Origin: a bacterium
GTDB lineage: Bacteria; Pseudomonadota; Gammaproteobacteria; Burkholderiales; Burkholderiaceae_C
Direction of reading: 5' to 3'
Assembly (NCBI GenBank): GCA_030824555.1
Contig: JAVBXK010000081.1
Location: 1-39,250, forward strand
DNA length: 39,250 nucleotides
The position numbers were made by a program, and so were the translations under genes. Every line of letters starts with the position of its first letter. Position 1 is the first letter of the stretch. A model generated the notes under the pieces. The model saw only the letters and a program-made list of their open reading frames with translations. It was not told where the DNA came from and did no database searches. Below are positions 8,002-15,362 of the stretch, piece by piece.

Positions 8002-9189
8002 TCAGTTGCGGCGGAACCGCGCCATGAACTCGCGATCGATCTTGTCTTTCCAGCGCCAGGCCCACGCGCCTTCGGCACTCAGGGCGCCCCAGTTGGCAAT
8101 GGCATGACCAGTGCCACAGCTGATGAGGTTGAGCGACCGGTCTGAAGGCATGTGCGCGTTCAACGGCTGGTCGGTCAGTGTGGCCAGCAGGTTCAGCGCC
8201 AGATCGGGGCCGGCGCGGTCGGCGTACACACCGTTTCTGGCATGGCGGCGGTCAAAGCGGGTGGCCACGTCGCCTGCTGCAAACACGTTCTTGTGGGTGG
8301 TGCTTTGCAGGTGCGCGTTCACCAGCGCATAGCCGTTTTCGTCCTGTGCCAGTCCGCTGTGGTTCAGCCAGTCGGGGGCGGCTGAGCCGGTGGCGATCAC
8401 GGTCACATCGCTGGGCAGCGTGCGCCCACCGTCCAATTCGACAGCATCGGCGGTCACACGCGTGCAAGTGCCCATGTCGACCTCGATCTGCCGTTTGCGA
8501 AGCTGGGCCGCCAGGCGCTGTTGCACGCCCTTTGGGTAATTGGGTGCCAGAGCTGGGCCACCGGCCACCAGCCTGAGTTGTGCCGTCACGCCCGCCGTTT
8601 GCAGCCCCTGCTGCATCGCCATCAGCAACTCGATGCCGGATGCCCCCCCACCCACCACTGTGATGCGAAGCGTATTCCCTGGCTTGGCCTTCGCACGGTT
8701 GAGCACCTGGGACCAGCGGTTCACAAACTGTTCGATGGGGCGCACCAGAATGGCATGTTCGGATGCACCAGGGATGGACTGATCGAGCTTGCGTTTCTCC
8801 ATGACCGAACCGGTATCGATGCTCAGGAAGTCGTAAGTCATCATGGCCGGGCGGCTTGTGGTGGCCCCGGTTTGAAGGAGGTCTACACCTGGACTGCTGC
8901 CGCCGTAATCAAGCATGACCGACTGCGTGTTGGCGTCCAGCCCGCTGCAGCGGGCGCTGATCCAGCGTGCGCCCGCTTCGCGCAACAGGGGTTGCAGGTC
9001 AATCTGGCAGTCTTCCAGCGGGTAGTGCCCCGCCACGAAACCCGGGGTCATGCCGCTGTACGTCAGGTAGGACCACGGCGTGATCAGCGTCACGTCCAAG
9101 TCCGAACGGCGGTTGGCCGCCAGCTGTGCCAGCACCTGCAGGTGTGCGTGCCCGGCCCCCAACAGCAACAGGGTCTTGATGCGGTCCAT
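8002..9189 (-). CDS. SelD-associated FAD-dependent pyridine nucleotide-disulfide oxidoreductase (NDH-2-like)
   Basis: A 395-residue flavoprotein. The N-terminal FAD-binding motif LLLLGAGHAHLQVL has the His-containing variant typical of the NADH-dehydrogenase-like proteins fused to or neighbouring SelD. A second dinucleotide fold follows (ITVVGGGASGIELLM), and the C-terminal FAD motif is NVFAAGDVA. It ends with ARNGVYADRAGPDLALNL. It probably supplies redox chemistry in selenium metabolism, for example to the SelD substrate; this is inferred from family context. Met at 9189 gives the family start; a longer in-frame start at 9300 would add 37 unmatched residues. Its stop lies 21 bp from the selD stop, tail to tail. 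Confidence 0.87.
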   Translation of the reverse strand: MDRIKTLLLLGAGHAHLQVLAQLAANRRSDLDVTLITPWSYLTYSGMTPGFVAGHYPLEDCQIDLQPLLREAGARWISARCSGLDANTQSVMLDYGGSSPGVDLLQTGATTSRPAMMTYDFLSIDTGSVMEKRKLDQSIPGASEHAILVRPIEQFVNRWSQVLNRAKAKPGNTLRITVVGGGASGIELLMAMQQGLQTAGVTAQLRLVAGGPALAPNYPKGVQQRLAAQLRKRQIEVDMGTCTRVTADAVELDGGRTLPSDVTVIATGSAAPDWLNHSGLAQDENGYALVNAHLQSTTHKNVFAAGDVATRFDRRHARNGVYADRAGPDLALNLLATLTDQPLNAHMPSDRSLNLISCGTGHAIANWGALSAEGAWAWRWKDKIDREFMARFRRN

Positions 9190-9418
9190 GCCCAGCGTGG
9201 TTGCAAAGGCTGCGTCGGCTTTCTTGTCCACAAAGTAGACGCCGGTCAGCTCGAACTGGCCTGTGGCACCGAAATCGGGGTCCTGTGAGCTGTTCTTCAT
9301 CTCGTTTGATCGGGTTGGTGACAGTTAGGCCATTATGCGACCACAAGCTGTCGCATTGAAGCGCTTTGTGGCTGCTTCGCCTGTGCAGGTCAGGCAGTGA
9401 GGCTGTGCAAACACGGGG

Positions 9419-9721
9419 TCAGTCTGCCCGCCGGATGCACACGTCACCCAGCGGGTGGGCCACACAGGGCAGCATGTGGCCGGTGGCCAGCTCGTCGCTG
9501 CTCAGACCGGGCCACGCCACCACGTGGCGCACGCGACCGGCTACCAGCTGCCCCAGGCACGTCCGGCAGGTGCCGTTGCGACATGAACTGGGCCAGTCTA
9601 AGCCGCCCGCCTCCATCGATGCCAGCAAGGGCTGGTCAGGCCAGGCGTCGAATGTGGTGACGCTGGTTGGCGCAGCACCGTCGATGGTGCCGATGAAAAA
9701 CGGTACGGCGTGTGGCAGCAC
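9419..9721 (-). CDS. 2Fe-2S ferredoxin-like protein
   Basis: A 100-residue small electron carrier. The plant-type [2Fe-2S] cysteine pattern is complete: Cys47, Cys52, Cys55 in SSCRNGTCRTCLGQ and Cys86 in LPCVAHP. The likely start is GTG at 9721, about 57 bases after the FKBP gene's stop and in the same frame; there is no good ribosome-binding site, so the start is uncertain. It is probably co-transcribed with the FKBP gene. Redox partners are not identifiable; the flavoprotein gene downstream on the same strand, about 230 bp away, is one candidate. Confidence 0.85.
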   Translation of the reverse strand: MLPHAVPFFIGTIDGAAPTSVTTFDAWPDQPLLASMEAGGLDWPSSCRNGTCRTCLGQLVAGRVRHVVAWPGLSSDELATGHMLPCVAHPLGDVCIRRAD

Positions 9722-9778
9722 GGGAATGGTGCGGGTGAACCGTGCGAAGCTGATGCAGGACTGCGGCGTGGCCTGGGT

Positions 9779-10216
9779 TCAGCCGCCGATGCCGAGCAAT
9801 TCCACCTCGAACGTCAGTGTGGCGTTGGGTGGCACTGCACCGGGGGCACCGCGTTCGCCGTAGGCGCTGGCTGGCGGGCAGGTGAGGGTGGCTTTGCCCC
9901 CCACCTTGATTTTTTGCATGCCTTCGGTCCAGCAAGGAATCACGCGGTACAGCGGGAAGCTGGCCGGTGCGTTGCGCTTGTACGAGCTGTCAAATTCCTT
10001 GCCATCGGCCAGCGTGCCCCGGTAGTGCACCTTCACCGTGTCTTTGGCGTTGGGTTGTGCGCCTGTGCCCACACGTGTGTGCTCGATTTTCACGCCGTTG
10101 GACAGTGTTTCCACAGTTGGGGCGGCTGACTGCGCCCAAGCGGTGCCTGCCATCAGGGCGGCAGCGAGCAGCATGGCAGACGAGAGTGTGGTACGGATGT
10201 TTTTGGACGTTGTCAT
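9779..10216 (-). CDS. Periplasmic FKBP-type peptidyl-prolyl cis-trans isomerase
   Basis: A 145-residue secreted foldase that catalyses Xaa-Pro isomerisation. The signal peptide MTTSKNIRTTLSSAMLLAAA... has a probable cleavage after TAWA (Ala28). The mature part is a single FKBP domain: VKVHYRGTLADGKEFDSS, then VIPCWTEGMQKIKVGGKATLTCPP, SAYGERG, and the terminal IPPNATL-like VPPNATLTFEVELLGI. ATG 10216 is preceded by AAGGAA at the right distance, so the in-frame ATG at 10291 was rejected. It is divergent from gshA. Confidence 0.95.
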   Translation of the reverse strand: MTTSKNIRTTLSSAMLLAAALMAGTAWAQSAAPTVETLSNGVKIEHTRVGTGAQPNAKDTVKVHYRGTLADGKEFDSSYKRNAPASFPLYRVIPCWTEGMQKIKVGGKATLTCPPASAYGERGAPGAVPPNATLTFEVELLGIGG

Positions 10217-10355
10217 GTGTATTCCTTGGGTGGTGTTCGGTGTGCCTGCGGCGCGTTGAGCGACTGAGAGTTTAGAACCATGGGCGGTCAACTTGTACGG
10301 TGGGGTTTAGGCACATGTGACGAGCGGTTTCACGGCAGCATGGTAAGTTCACAGG

Positions 10356-11930
10356 ATGTTGACGTACACGCCCCCCGACCTGTCTGCCCTGATGGCGCAG
10401 TTGCCTGCCGAACGCCTGCTGGGCATGCGCCGTGGCATCGAAAAAGAAAGCCTGCGTGCGCGCCCCGACGGCCAGCTGGCCCTCACACCGCACCCCGCCG
10501 CGCTGGGCTCGGCGCTGACGCACCCGCACATCACCACCGATTACAGCGAAAGCCAGCTGGAGCTGATCACCGGCGTGCACGCCAGCGTCGATGACTGCCT
10601 TGACGAGCTGACCCGCGTGCACCAGTTCACCCAGCGCGTGTTGGCCGCTCAGGGTGACGAGATGATGTGGGTCTCCAGCATGCCCTGCGGCCTGCCCACC
10701 GACGAAACCATTCCCCTGGGGCGCTACGGCAGTTCCAACGTGGGGCGCGCGAAAAGCGTGTACCGCATGGGGTTGGGGCTGCGCTACGGGCGGCGCATGC
10801 AGACCATATCGGGCATTCACTACAACTGGTCGCTGCCCGGTGTGAACAGTGCCGAGTACTTTGCACTGATCCGCAACTTCCGCCGCCACGCGTTCCTGTT
10901 GCTGGTGTTGCTGGGCGCGTCGCCCGCGCTGTGCAGCACGTTTGTGCAGGGGCGCGAGCATGCGTTGCAGCCCCTCACCAAGGGTTCGCTGCACATGCCG
11001 CACGGCACATCGCTGCGCATGGGGCGCCTGGGTTACCAGAGCGATGCGCAGGCATCGCTGTGCGTCAGCTACAACAGCCTGGACAGCTACACCGCCAGCC
11101 TGCACGACGCGCTCACGCGCCCCTGGCCTGCGTATGAAGCACCGGGCATCCGCAACCCCGGCGGCGACTATTTGCAGCTGGCCACCACCCTGCTGCAAAT
11201 TGAAAACGAGTTCTACGGCACCATCCGCCCCAAACGTACCATTTTTCAGGGCGAACGTCCGCTGCACGCGCTGCGCGAGCGGGGAGTGGAATATGTGGAG
11301 GTGCGCCTGCTCGACCTCGACCCGTTCGAACCCATTGGCATCAACGCGCAGACCTTGCGCTTCCTGGACACCTTCCTGTTGCATTGCCTGGTCACCCCCA
11401 GTGCGCCCGACAGCCCCGAGGAAATCCATGACATGGCGCACAACCAGCAGCTGACAGCCGCGCAAGGCCGTGAGCCGGGGCTGACGCTGCTGCGCGGTGG
11501 CCACAACGTGACGCTGGCCGATTGGGGCAATGAGTTGCTGGCCGCCATGGCCCCGGTGGCCACGCTGCTAGACAACGTCAACGGTCTGGCAGGCGATGCC
11601 GACACCAGCCACACCCAGGCGCTGGTCAGCATGGTCAGCCGTCTGAACAACCTCGGTACCAGCCCGTCGGCCCGCGTGCTGGCCACCGTGAAAGCGCGGG
11701 AAGACCAGGCGTTTGTCGGTTTCGTGCGCGAGCGCTCGGCCGCAACGCGACAGCACCTGCTGGACTTGCCCTGGACCGCTGCCCAGCAGGCGGCGTTCGA
11801 GGCCGAATCGCAGGCCTCGCTGGCCGCGCAGAAAGCCATCGAGCAGGCCGACACCCTGCCGTTTGAGCTGTACCGGCAGGAGTACGTGTCCGAAGCACGC
11901 CTGGGCGAGCACCTGCCGTTGCCACCCTGA
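10356..11930 (+). CDS. gshA: Glutamate-cysteine ligase
   Basis: First step of glutathione synthesis: ATP-dependent ligation of L-glutamate and L-cysteine. At 524 residues it matches the gammaproteobacterial-type GshA (about 518). Recognisable blocks are RRGIEKESLR near residue 25, the DYSESQLELITG acid motif, MPCGLPTDETIPLGRYGSSN, GIHYNWSLP, and LLQIENEFYGTIRPKR. The ATG at 10356 immediately follows ACAGG, closer than an ideal ribosome-binding site; the next Met is at residue 13. No gshB lies nearby. Confidence 0.96.
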   Translation: MLTYTPPDLSALMAQLPAERLLGMRRGIEKESLRARPDGQLALTPHPAALGSALTHPHITTDYSESQLELITGVHASVDDCLDELTRVHQFTQRVLAAQGDEMMWVSSMPCGLPTDETIPLGRYGSSNVGRAKSVYRMGLGLRYGRRMQTISGIHYNWSLPGVNSAEYFALIRNFRRHAFLLLVLLGASPALCSTFVQGREHALQPLTKGSLHMPHGTSLRMGRLGYQSDAQASLCVSYNSLDSYTASLHDALTRPWPAYEAPGIRNPGGDYLQLATTLLQIENEFYGTIRPKRTIFQGERPLHALRERGVEYVEVRLLDLDPFEPIGINAQTLRFLDTFLLHCLVTPSAPDSPEEIHDMAHNQQLTAAQGREPGLTLLRGGHNVTLADWGNELLAAMAPVATLLDNVNGLAGDADTSHTQALVSMVSRLNNLGTSPSARVLATVKAREDQAFVGFVRERSAATRQHLLDLPWTAAQQAAFEAESQASLAAQKAIEQADTLPFELYRQEYVSEARLGEHLPLPP

Positions 11931-12009
11931 CGGGGCGTGGCACGCGCCGGAACCAAACCGGTGCTGGCGTGATCAGAGCGCATGAACCTGCCGGTGTGTC
12001 GATGCGGTA

Positions 12010-12057
12010 CCCGCGTGCACACACGTGTACCAACGTGCATCCCTGTGCACAGGCGGG
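12010..12057 (+). other. Hairpin-forming leader upstream of lepB
   Basis: CCCGC-GTGCACA (12010-12021) can pair with TGTGCAC..GCGGG (12044-12057). The segment is unusually rich in repeated GTGCA/CACGTG words. It lies 33-80 bases before the signal peptidase ATG. It could be a leader structure or a dyad operator; no known element is recognised. Confidence 0.35.
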
Positions 12058-12089
12058 TGTCGTTGTGTCCAACCACTCAGAAGGCTGTC

Positions 12090-12758
12090 ATGCGCCAACT
12101 CATTCACGCCAACCGGTTTTTCCTCCTGTTGCTGCTCAGCTTCGGCTTGTTCCGCACGGCCATTGCCGATTGGAACCCCATTCCCTCGGGCTCCATGCGC
12201 CCCACCATCCTGGAAGGTGATGTGGTGCTGGTCAACCGCTTGGCCTACAACGTCAAACTGCCGCTGACTGACGTGGTGCTGGCCCGCACGGGCGAGCCCC
12301 GGCGGGGCGATGTGGTCACGTTCTCGTCGCCGCTGGATGGCACGCGTCTCATCAAGCGCGTGGTGGCGTTGCCCGGCGACACCGTGGCCATGCACCACAG
12401 CGTGCTGGTGGTGAACGGTCAGCCCGCCACCTATGCCGATGCCCAGACCGTGCTGGAACCCCTGGAAGGCGGCGCCCTGCTGCACGCCACCCGGTTGACC
12501 GAAACCTTGCCCGGCACCCCCACACGCCGTGTGCAACAGCTCGACGGTGTGGCCGCCCGGCGCGACTTTGACCCCGTGCAAGTGCCTGCCGACAGCTACC
12601 TGGTGCTGGGCGACAACCGCGACAACAGCGCGGACTCGCGCTACATCGGGTTCATCCCCCGGCACCTGCTGATCGGGCAGGCACACCGTGTGCTGGTGTC
12701 GGCTGACATACAGGGCAACTGGCTGCCCCGCTTTGACCGCTTCGGTGCGGCCCTCTGA
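12090..12758 (+). CDS. lepB: Signal peptidase I
   Basis: Membrane-bound peptidase that removes Sec/Tat signal peptides on the periplasmic side. The 222-residue protein has one N-terminal membrane segment (FFLLLLLSFGLFRTAIA). The catalytic Ser35 lies in PSGSMRPT, the general-base Lys89 in RLIKRVVALPGD, and box E reads GDNRDNSADSRY. It is shorter than the main LepB of enterobacteria and lacks a second membrane segment. It may therefore be an additional paralogue, with the main lepB elsewhere. ATG 12090 is preceded by AGAAGG; the upstream in-frame ATG (11982) would add a Cys/Arg-rich tail unlike the family. Confidence 0.92.
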   Translation: MRQLIHANRFFLLLLLSFGLFRTAIADWNPIPSGSMRPTILEGDVVLVNRLAYNVKLPLTDVVLARTGEPRRGDVVTFSSPLDGTRLIKRVVALPGDTVAMHHSVLVVNGQPATYADAQTVLEPLEGGALLHATRLTETLPGTPTRRVQQLDGVAARRDFDPVQVPADSYLVLGDNRDNSADSRYIGFIPRHLLIGQAHRVLVSADIQGNWLPRFDRFGAAL

Positions 12759-12802
12759 GCGCCCCACTAAACTCGGGGCCTCGCGCCCGCGCCTGTGGGT
12801 GG

Positions 12803-12858
12803 CAATTTATAAATAAAAATGCCGCCTACCGCTTTAATTCAATAGCTTGGGTGCTATT
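12803..12858 (-). repeat. AT-rich dispersed repeat, copy R2
   Basis: Minus-strand reading: ATAGCACCCAAGCTATTGAA, TTAAAGCGGTAG, GGCATTTTTATTTATAAATT. It is nearly co-linear with copy R3 inside dusC (shared AAAGCGGTAG core). It fills most of the lepB-ylqF intergenic space and lies just before the ylqF start. Confidence 0.75.
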
Positions 12859-12877
12859 TATTTGAGAGATTGCATCC

Positions 12878-13915
12878 ATGGCCATTCAATGGTTTCCCGG
12901 CCACATGAACCTCACCCGCAAAGCCATCGAGGCGCGGGTGAAAGACATCGACGTGTTCATCGAACTGCTCGACGCCCGCTTGCCTGGCTCCAGCGCCAAC
13001 CCCATGCTGGCCGAGCTGACGGCGGGCCGCCCCACCGTCAAAGTGCTGAACAAGCAAGACCTGGCCGACCCCGAGCGCACCGCCACCTGGCTGGCGCACT
13101 ACAACGCCCAGCCCGGCACGCAGGCCTTTGCCCTGAGTGCCAACCCCGGCGTGGGCGAGAAAAAGCCCGTTCAACGCCTGCGTGACAGCTGCTTCGAGCT
13201 GGCCCCGCTGCGCGGCGGCATGGTCAAGCCCATGCGCGTGCTGATCGGTGGGGTGCCCAACGTGGGCAAGTCCACCCTCATCAACAGCCTGGTGGGCCGC
13301 AAAACCGCCAAAACCGGCGACGAAGCCGGTGTGACCCGCCACGAACAACGTTTTGTGCTGGCCGACGACTTCTATTTGTACGACACCCCCGGCATGCTGT
13401 GGCCGCGCATCAACGTGTTGCAAAGCGGCTTCAACCTGGCGGTCAGCGGTGCGGTGGGCAAAAACGCCTACGACGAGCCCGAGGTGGCGCTGGAATTTCT
13501 GCACTACGCCGCCAAACCCTACGCCGCCCTGTTGAAAGCCCGCTACAAACTGGCCCAGACCGTGGACGAGGTGGCCGAGCTGACCGACGAACAGTTGCTG
13601 GAAGCCATTGCAGGCAAGGTGCAGGCGGTGGGCAAGGGCGGCCATGTGGACTGGCAAAAAGCGGCCGAGCGTGTCATCACTGACCTGCGCACCGGCGCAC
13701 TGGGCCGCATCACGTTGGAGCTGCCCGACGAATTTGCCGATTGGCAAGCACAGGCTGTGGAAGCCGACGAAGCCCGCGACGCCAAAAAAGCTGCTCGCAA
13801 ACCACCGAAAAAACGCACCAGCAAGCGTGACCGGCGGGGCAAGCAGGCCGCCTATGCTTCGGGCACTGCGCAGCCCGATGGCAGCACCGCGCCGCCGCCC
13901 GCTTCAGACGACTGA
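12878..13915 (+). CDS. ylqF: Ribosome biogenesis GTPase YlqF/RbgA
   Basis: A circularly permuted GTPase that acts in late 50S subunit assembly. The G motifs appear in permuted order: G4 as LNKQD (residues 57-61) comes before G1 GGVPNVGKST (about 125-134), then G2 and G3 DTPGML. The N-terminal FPGHM motif is diagnostic for YlqF. Length is 345 residues; the last ~50 form a Lys/Arg-rich tail (KKAARKPPKKRTSKRDRRGK), longer than in Bacillus RbgA and suited to rRNA contact. The stop is 10 bases before dusC, so the two are probably co-transcribed. Confidence 0.95.
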   Translation: MAIQWFPGHMNLTRKAIEARVKDIDVFIELLDARLPGSSANPMLAELTAGRPTVKVLNKQDLADPERTATWLAHYNAQPGTQAFALSANPGVGEKKPVQRLRDSCFELAPLRGGMVKPMRVLIGGVPNVGKSTLINSLVGRKTAKTGDEAGVTRHEQRFVLADDFYLYDTPGMLWPRINVLQSGFNLAVSGAVGKNAYDEPEVALEFLHYAAKPYAALLKARYKLAQTVDEVAELTDEQLLEAIAGKVQAVGKGGHVDWQKAAERVITDLRTGALGRITLELPDEFADWQAQAVEADEARDAKKAARKPPKKRTSKRDRRGKQAAYASGTAQPDGSTAPPPASDD

Positions 13916-13925
13916 CCTGCCCGCC

Positions 13926-15224
13926 ATGCAACTGCTGCTCGCGCCCATGGAAGGGCTGCTCGACTTTGCCCTGCGCGACACGCTCACTCGCGTGGGCCAT
14001 CACCACGAAGCCGACGCTGGGCCCCCATCAGCCGACAACCTGGCCAGCAGGCGAGCTGACCATGAACCCGATCGGGCAGCAGACCGTCTGTTCAACCGTG
14101 AAGGTGGCAAGGAGATGTCGGCCAGCAGTGCAGCGGGCGACGGCAACGTCCACCTCAGCGGCATTGACCGGTGTGTGAGCGAGTTCATCCGCATCACCGA
14201 CACGTTGCTGCCCGCCCGCGCCTTCATCCGCACCATGCCCGAACTGCGCACCGGTGGGCGCACGCTGACCGGCGTGCCCGTGCGTGGGCAACTGCTGGGC
14301 TCCGATCCCACGTTGTTGGCCGAAAACGCCTCCCGCTTGGCCGAACTGGGCTCGCACGGGGTGGACCTGAACTTCGGTTGCCCGGCCAACGTGGTCAACC
14401 GCCATGGTGGTGGCTCGGCGCTGTTGGACGACCCTGAGTTGATCCACCGCATCGTGGCTGCCGTGCGCCGCGCGGTGCCTGCGCACGTGCCCGTTTCGGC
14501 CAAGATGCGGCTGGGCTACAACGACGACCACCGGGCAGAGGACAACGCCCTGGCCATCGAGGCTGGCGGTGCCAGTGAAATTGTGGTGCACGCCCGCACC
14601 AAAGCCCACGGCTACCGCCCGCCCGCCTATTGGGACCGCATTGCCGACTTGAGGGCAGAAGTGAAGCTGCCGCTGGTGGCCAATGGCGAAATCTGGACGG
14701 TGGAAGATGCTTTGCGCTGCCAGCAAGTCAGCGGCTGCACCAGCCTTATGCTGGGCCGTGGCATGGTGGCCGACCCCGGCCTGGCGCTGGCCATCCGGGC
14801 GGCGCTGGGGCAGGGCGCAGAGCCTGATCGTGCGGCTGAACCCGCCTATGACGCGGGGCGATCGGAAGAGTTCGCCGTCGGAGCACTTAATAACTTTGAA
14901 CAAAATAGTGCTCTACCGCTTTATTCATATGCTTTGTTTGCTACAAATGAAGCGGCACGTCCAGGTTCGGCCTGTGGCTTCACAGCGCCGTTGAATTCTC
15001 GCCAACCGCCCCATGTGCCATGGGCAGACATGCAACCGCTTTTGCTGAGCTTTTGGCAATGGGTGGAACGCCGGGTGGAGCGCCGCCACCGTGCCGGGCG
15101 GCTCAAACAGTGGCTGAACTTGCTGCGCCGCCGTTACCCCGAGGCCCAGACTGCGTTTGACGAGCTGCGCACCGTCAACGATGCCGACGCACTGAGTGCG
15201 TGGTTGCAAGCCAACAAGCCTTGA
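13926..15224 (+). CDS. dusC: tRNA-dihydrouridine synthase (DusC type) with two in-frame insertions
   Basis: FMN-dependent reduction of uridine in tRNA; DusC modifies U16 in E. coli. Family blocks are LLAPMEGLLDFALRDTLTRVG at the N-terminus, CVSEFIRITD, the catalytic-cysteine motif VDLNFGCPANVVNRHGGGSALL, VVHARTKAHGY, VVANGEI and LMLGRGMV. The protein is 432 residues, about 100 more than usual. Residues ~25-78, between the first helix and CVSEFIRITD, have no family equivalent, although in DusC these two blocks are normally adjacent. A second extra stretch, about residues 297-366, separates the barrel from the C-terminal helical domain (LLLSFWQWVERRVERRHRAGRL). It contains a copy of the AT-rich dispersed repeat. 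Both insertions keep the frame. The active site is intact, but activity is uncertain. Confidence 0.93.
   Translation: MQLLLAPMEGLLDFALRDTLTRVGHHHEADAGPPSADNLASRRADHEPDRAADRLFNREGGKEMSASSAAGDGNVHLSGIDRCVSEFIRITDTLLPARAFIRTMPELRTGGRTLTGVPVRGQLLGSDPTLLAENASRLAELGSHGVDLNFGCPANVVNRHGGGSALLDDPELIHRIVAAVRRAVPAHVPVSAKMRLGYNDDHRAEDNALAIEAGGASEIVVHARTKAHGYRPPAYWDRIADLRAEVKLPLVANGEIWTVEDALRCQQVSGCTSLMLGRGMVADPGLALAIRAALGQGAEPDRAAEPAYDAGRSEEFAVGALNNFEQNSALPLYSYALFATNEAARPGSACGFTAPLNSRQPPHVPWADMQPLLLSFWQWVERRVERRHRAGRLKQWLNLLRRRYPEAQTAFDELRTVNDADALSAWLQANKP
14884..14946 (-). repeat. AT-rich dispersed repeat, copy R3, inside dusC
   Basis: Minus-strand reading: GTAGCAAACAAAGCATATGA, ATAAAGCGGTAGAGCACTAT, TTTGTTCAAAG. 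It matches R2 and R4 in order and spacing. It lies within the coding frame of dusC, between the barrel and the C-terminal domain, and is translated without a stop. Confidence 0.75.
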
Positions 15225-15362
15225 CGGGTGCGGGCTGCGTCAGGACACGCGTACCCTCTCCTGTTGCGGCGGATTGCCCTTGGTTTGACGCAAAGCAAAG
15301 ACACTCTCCGCAGCAGGCATAGCATCGGGCTGAAACAACACGCCTGCGGGGTGGGGGATCAA

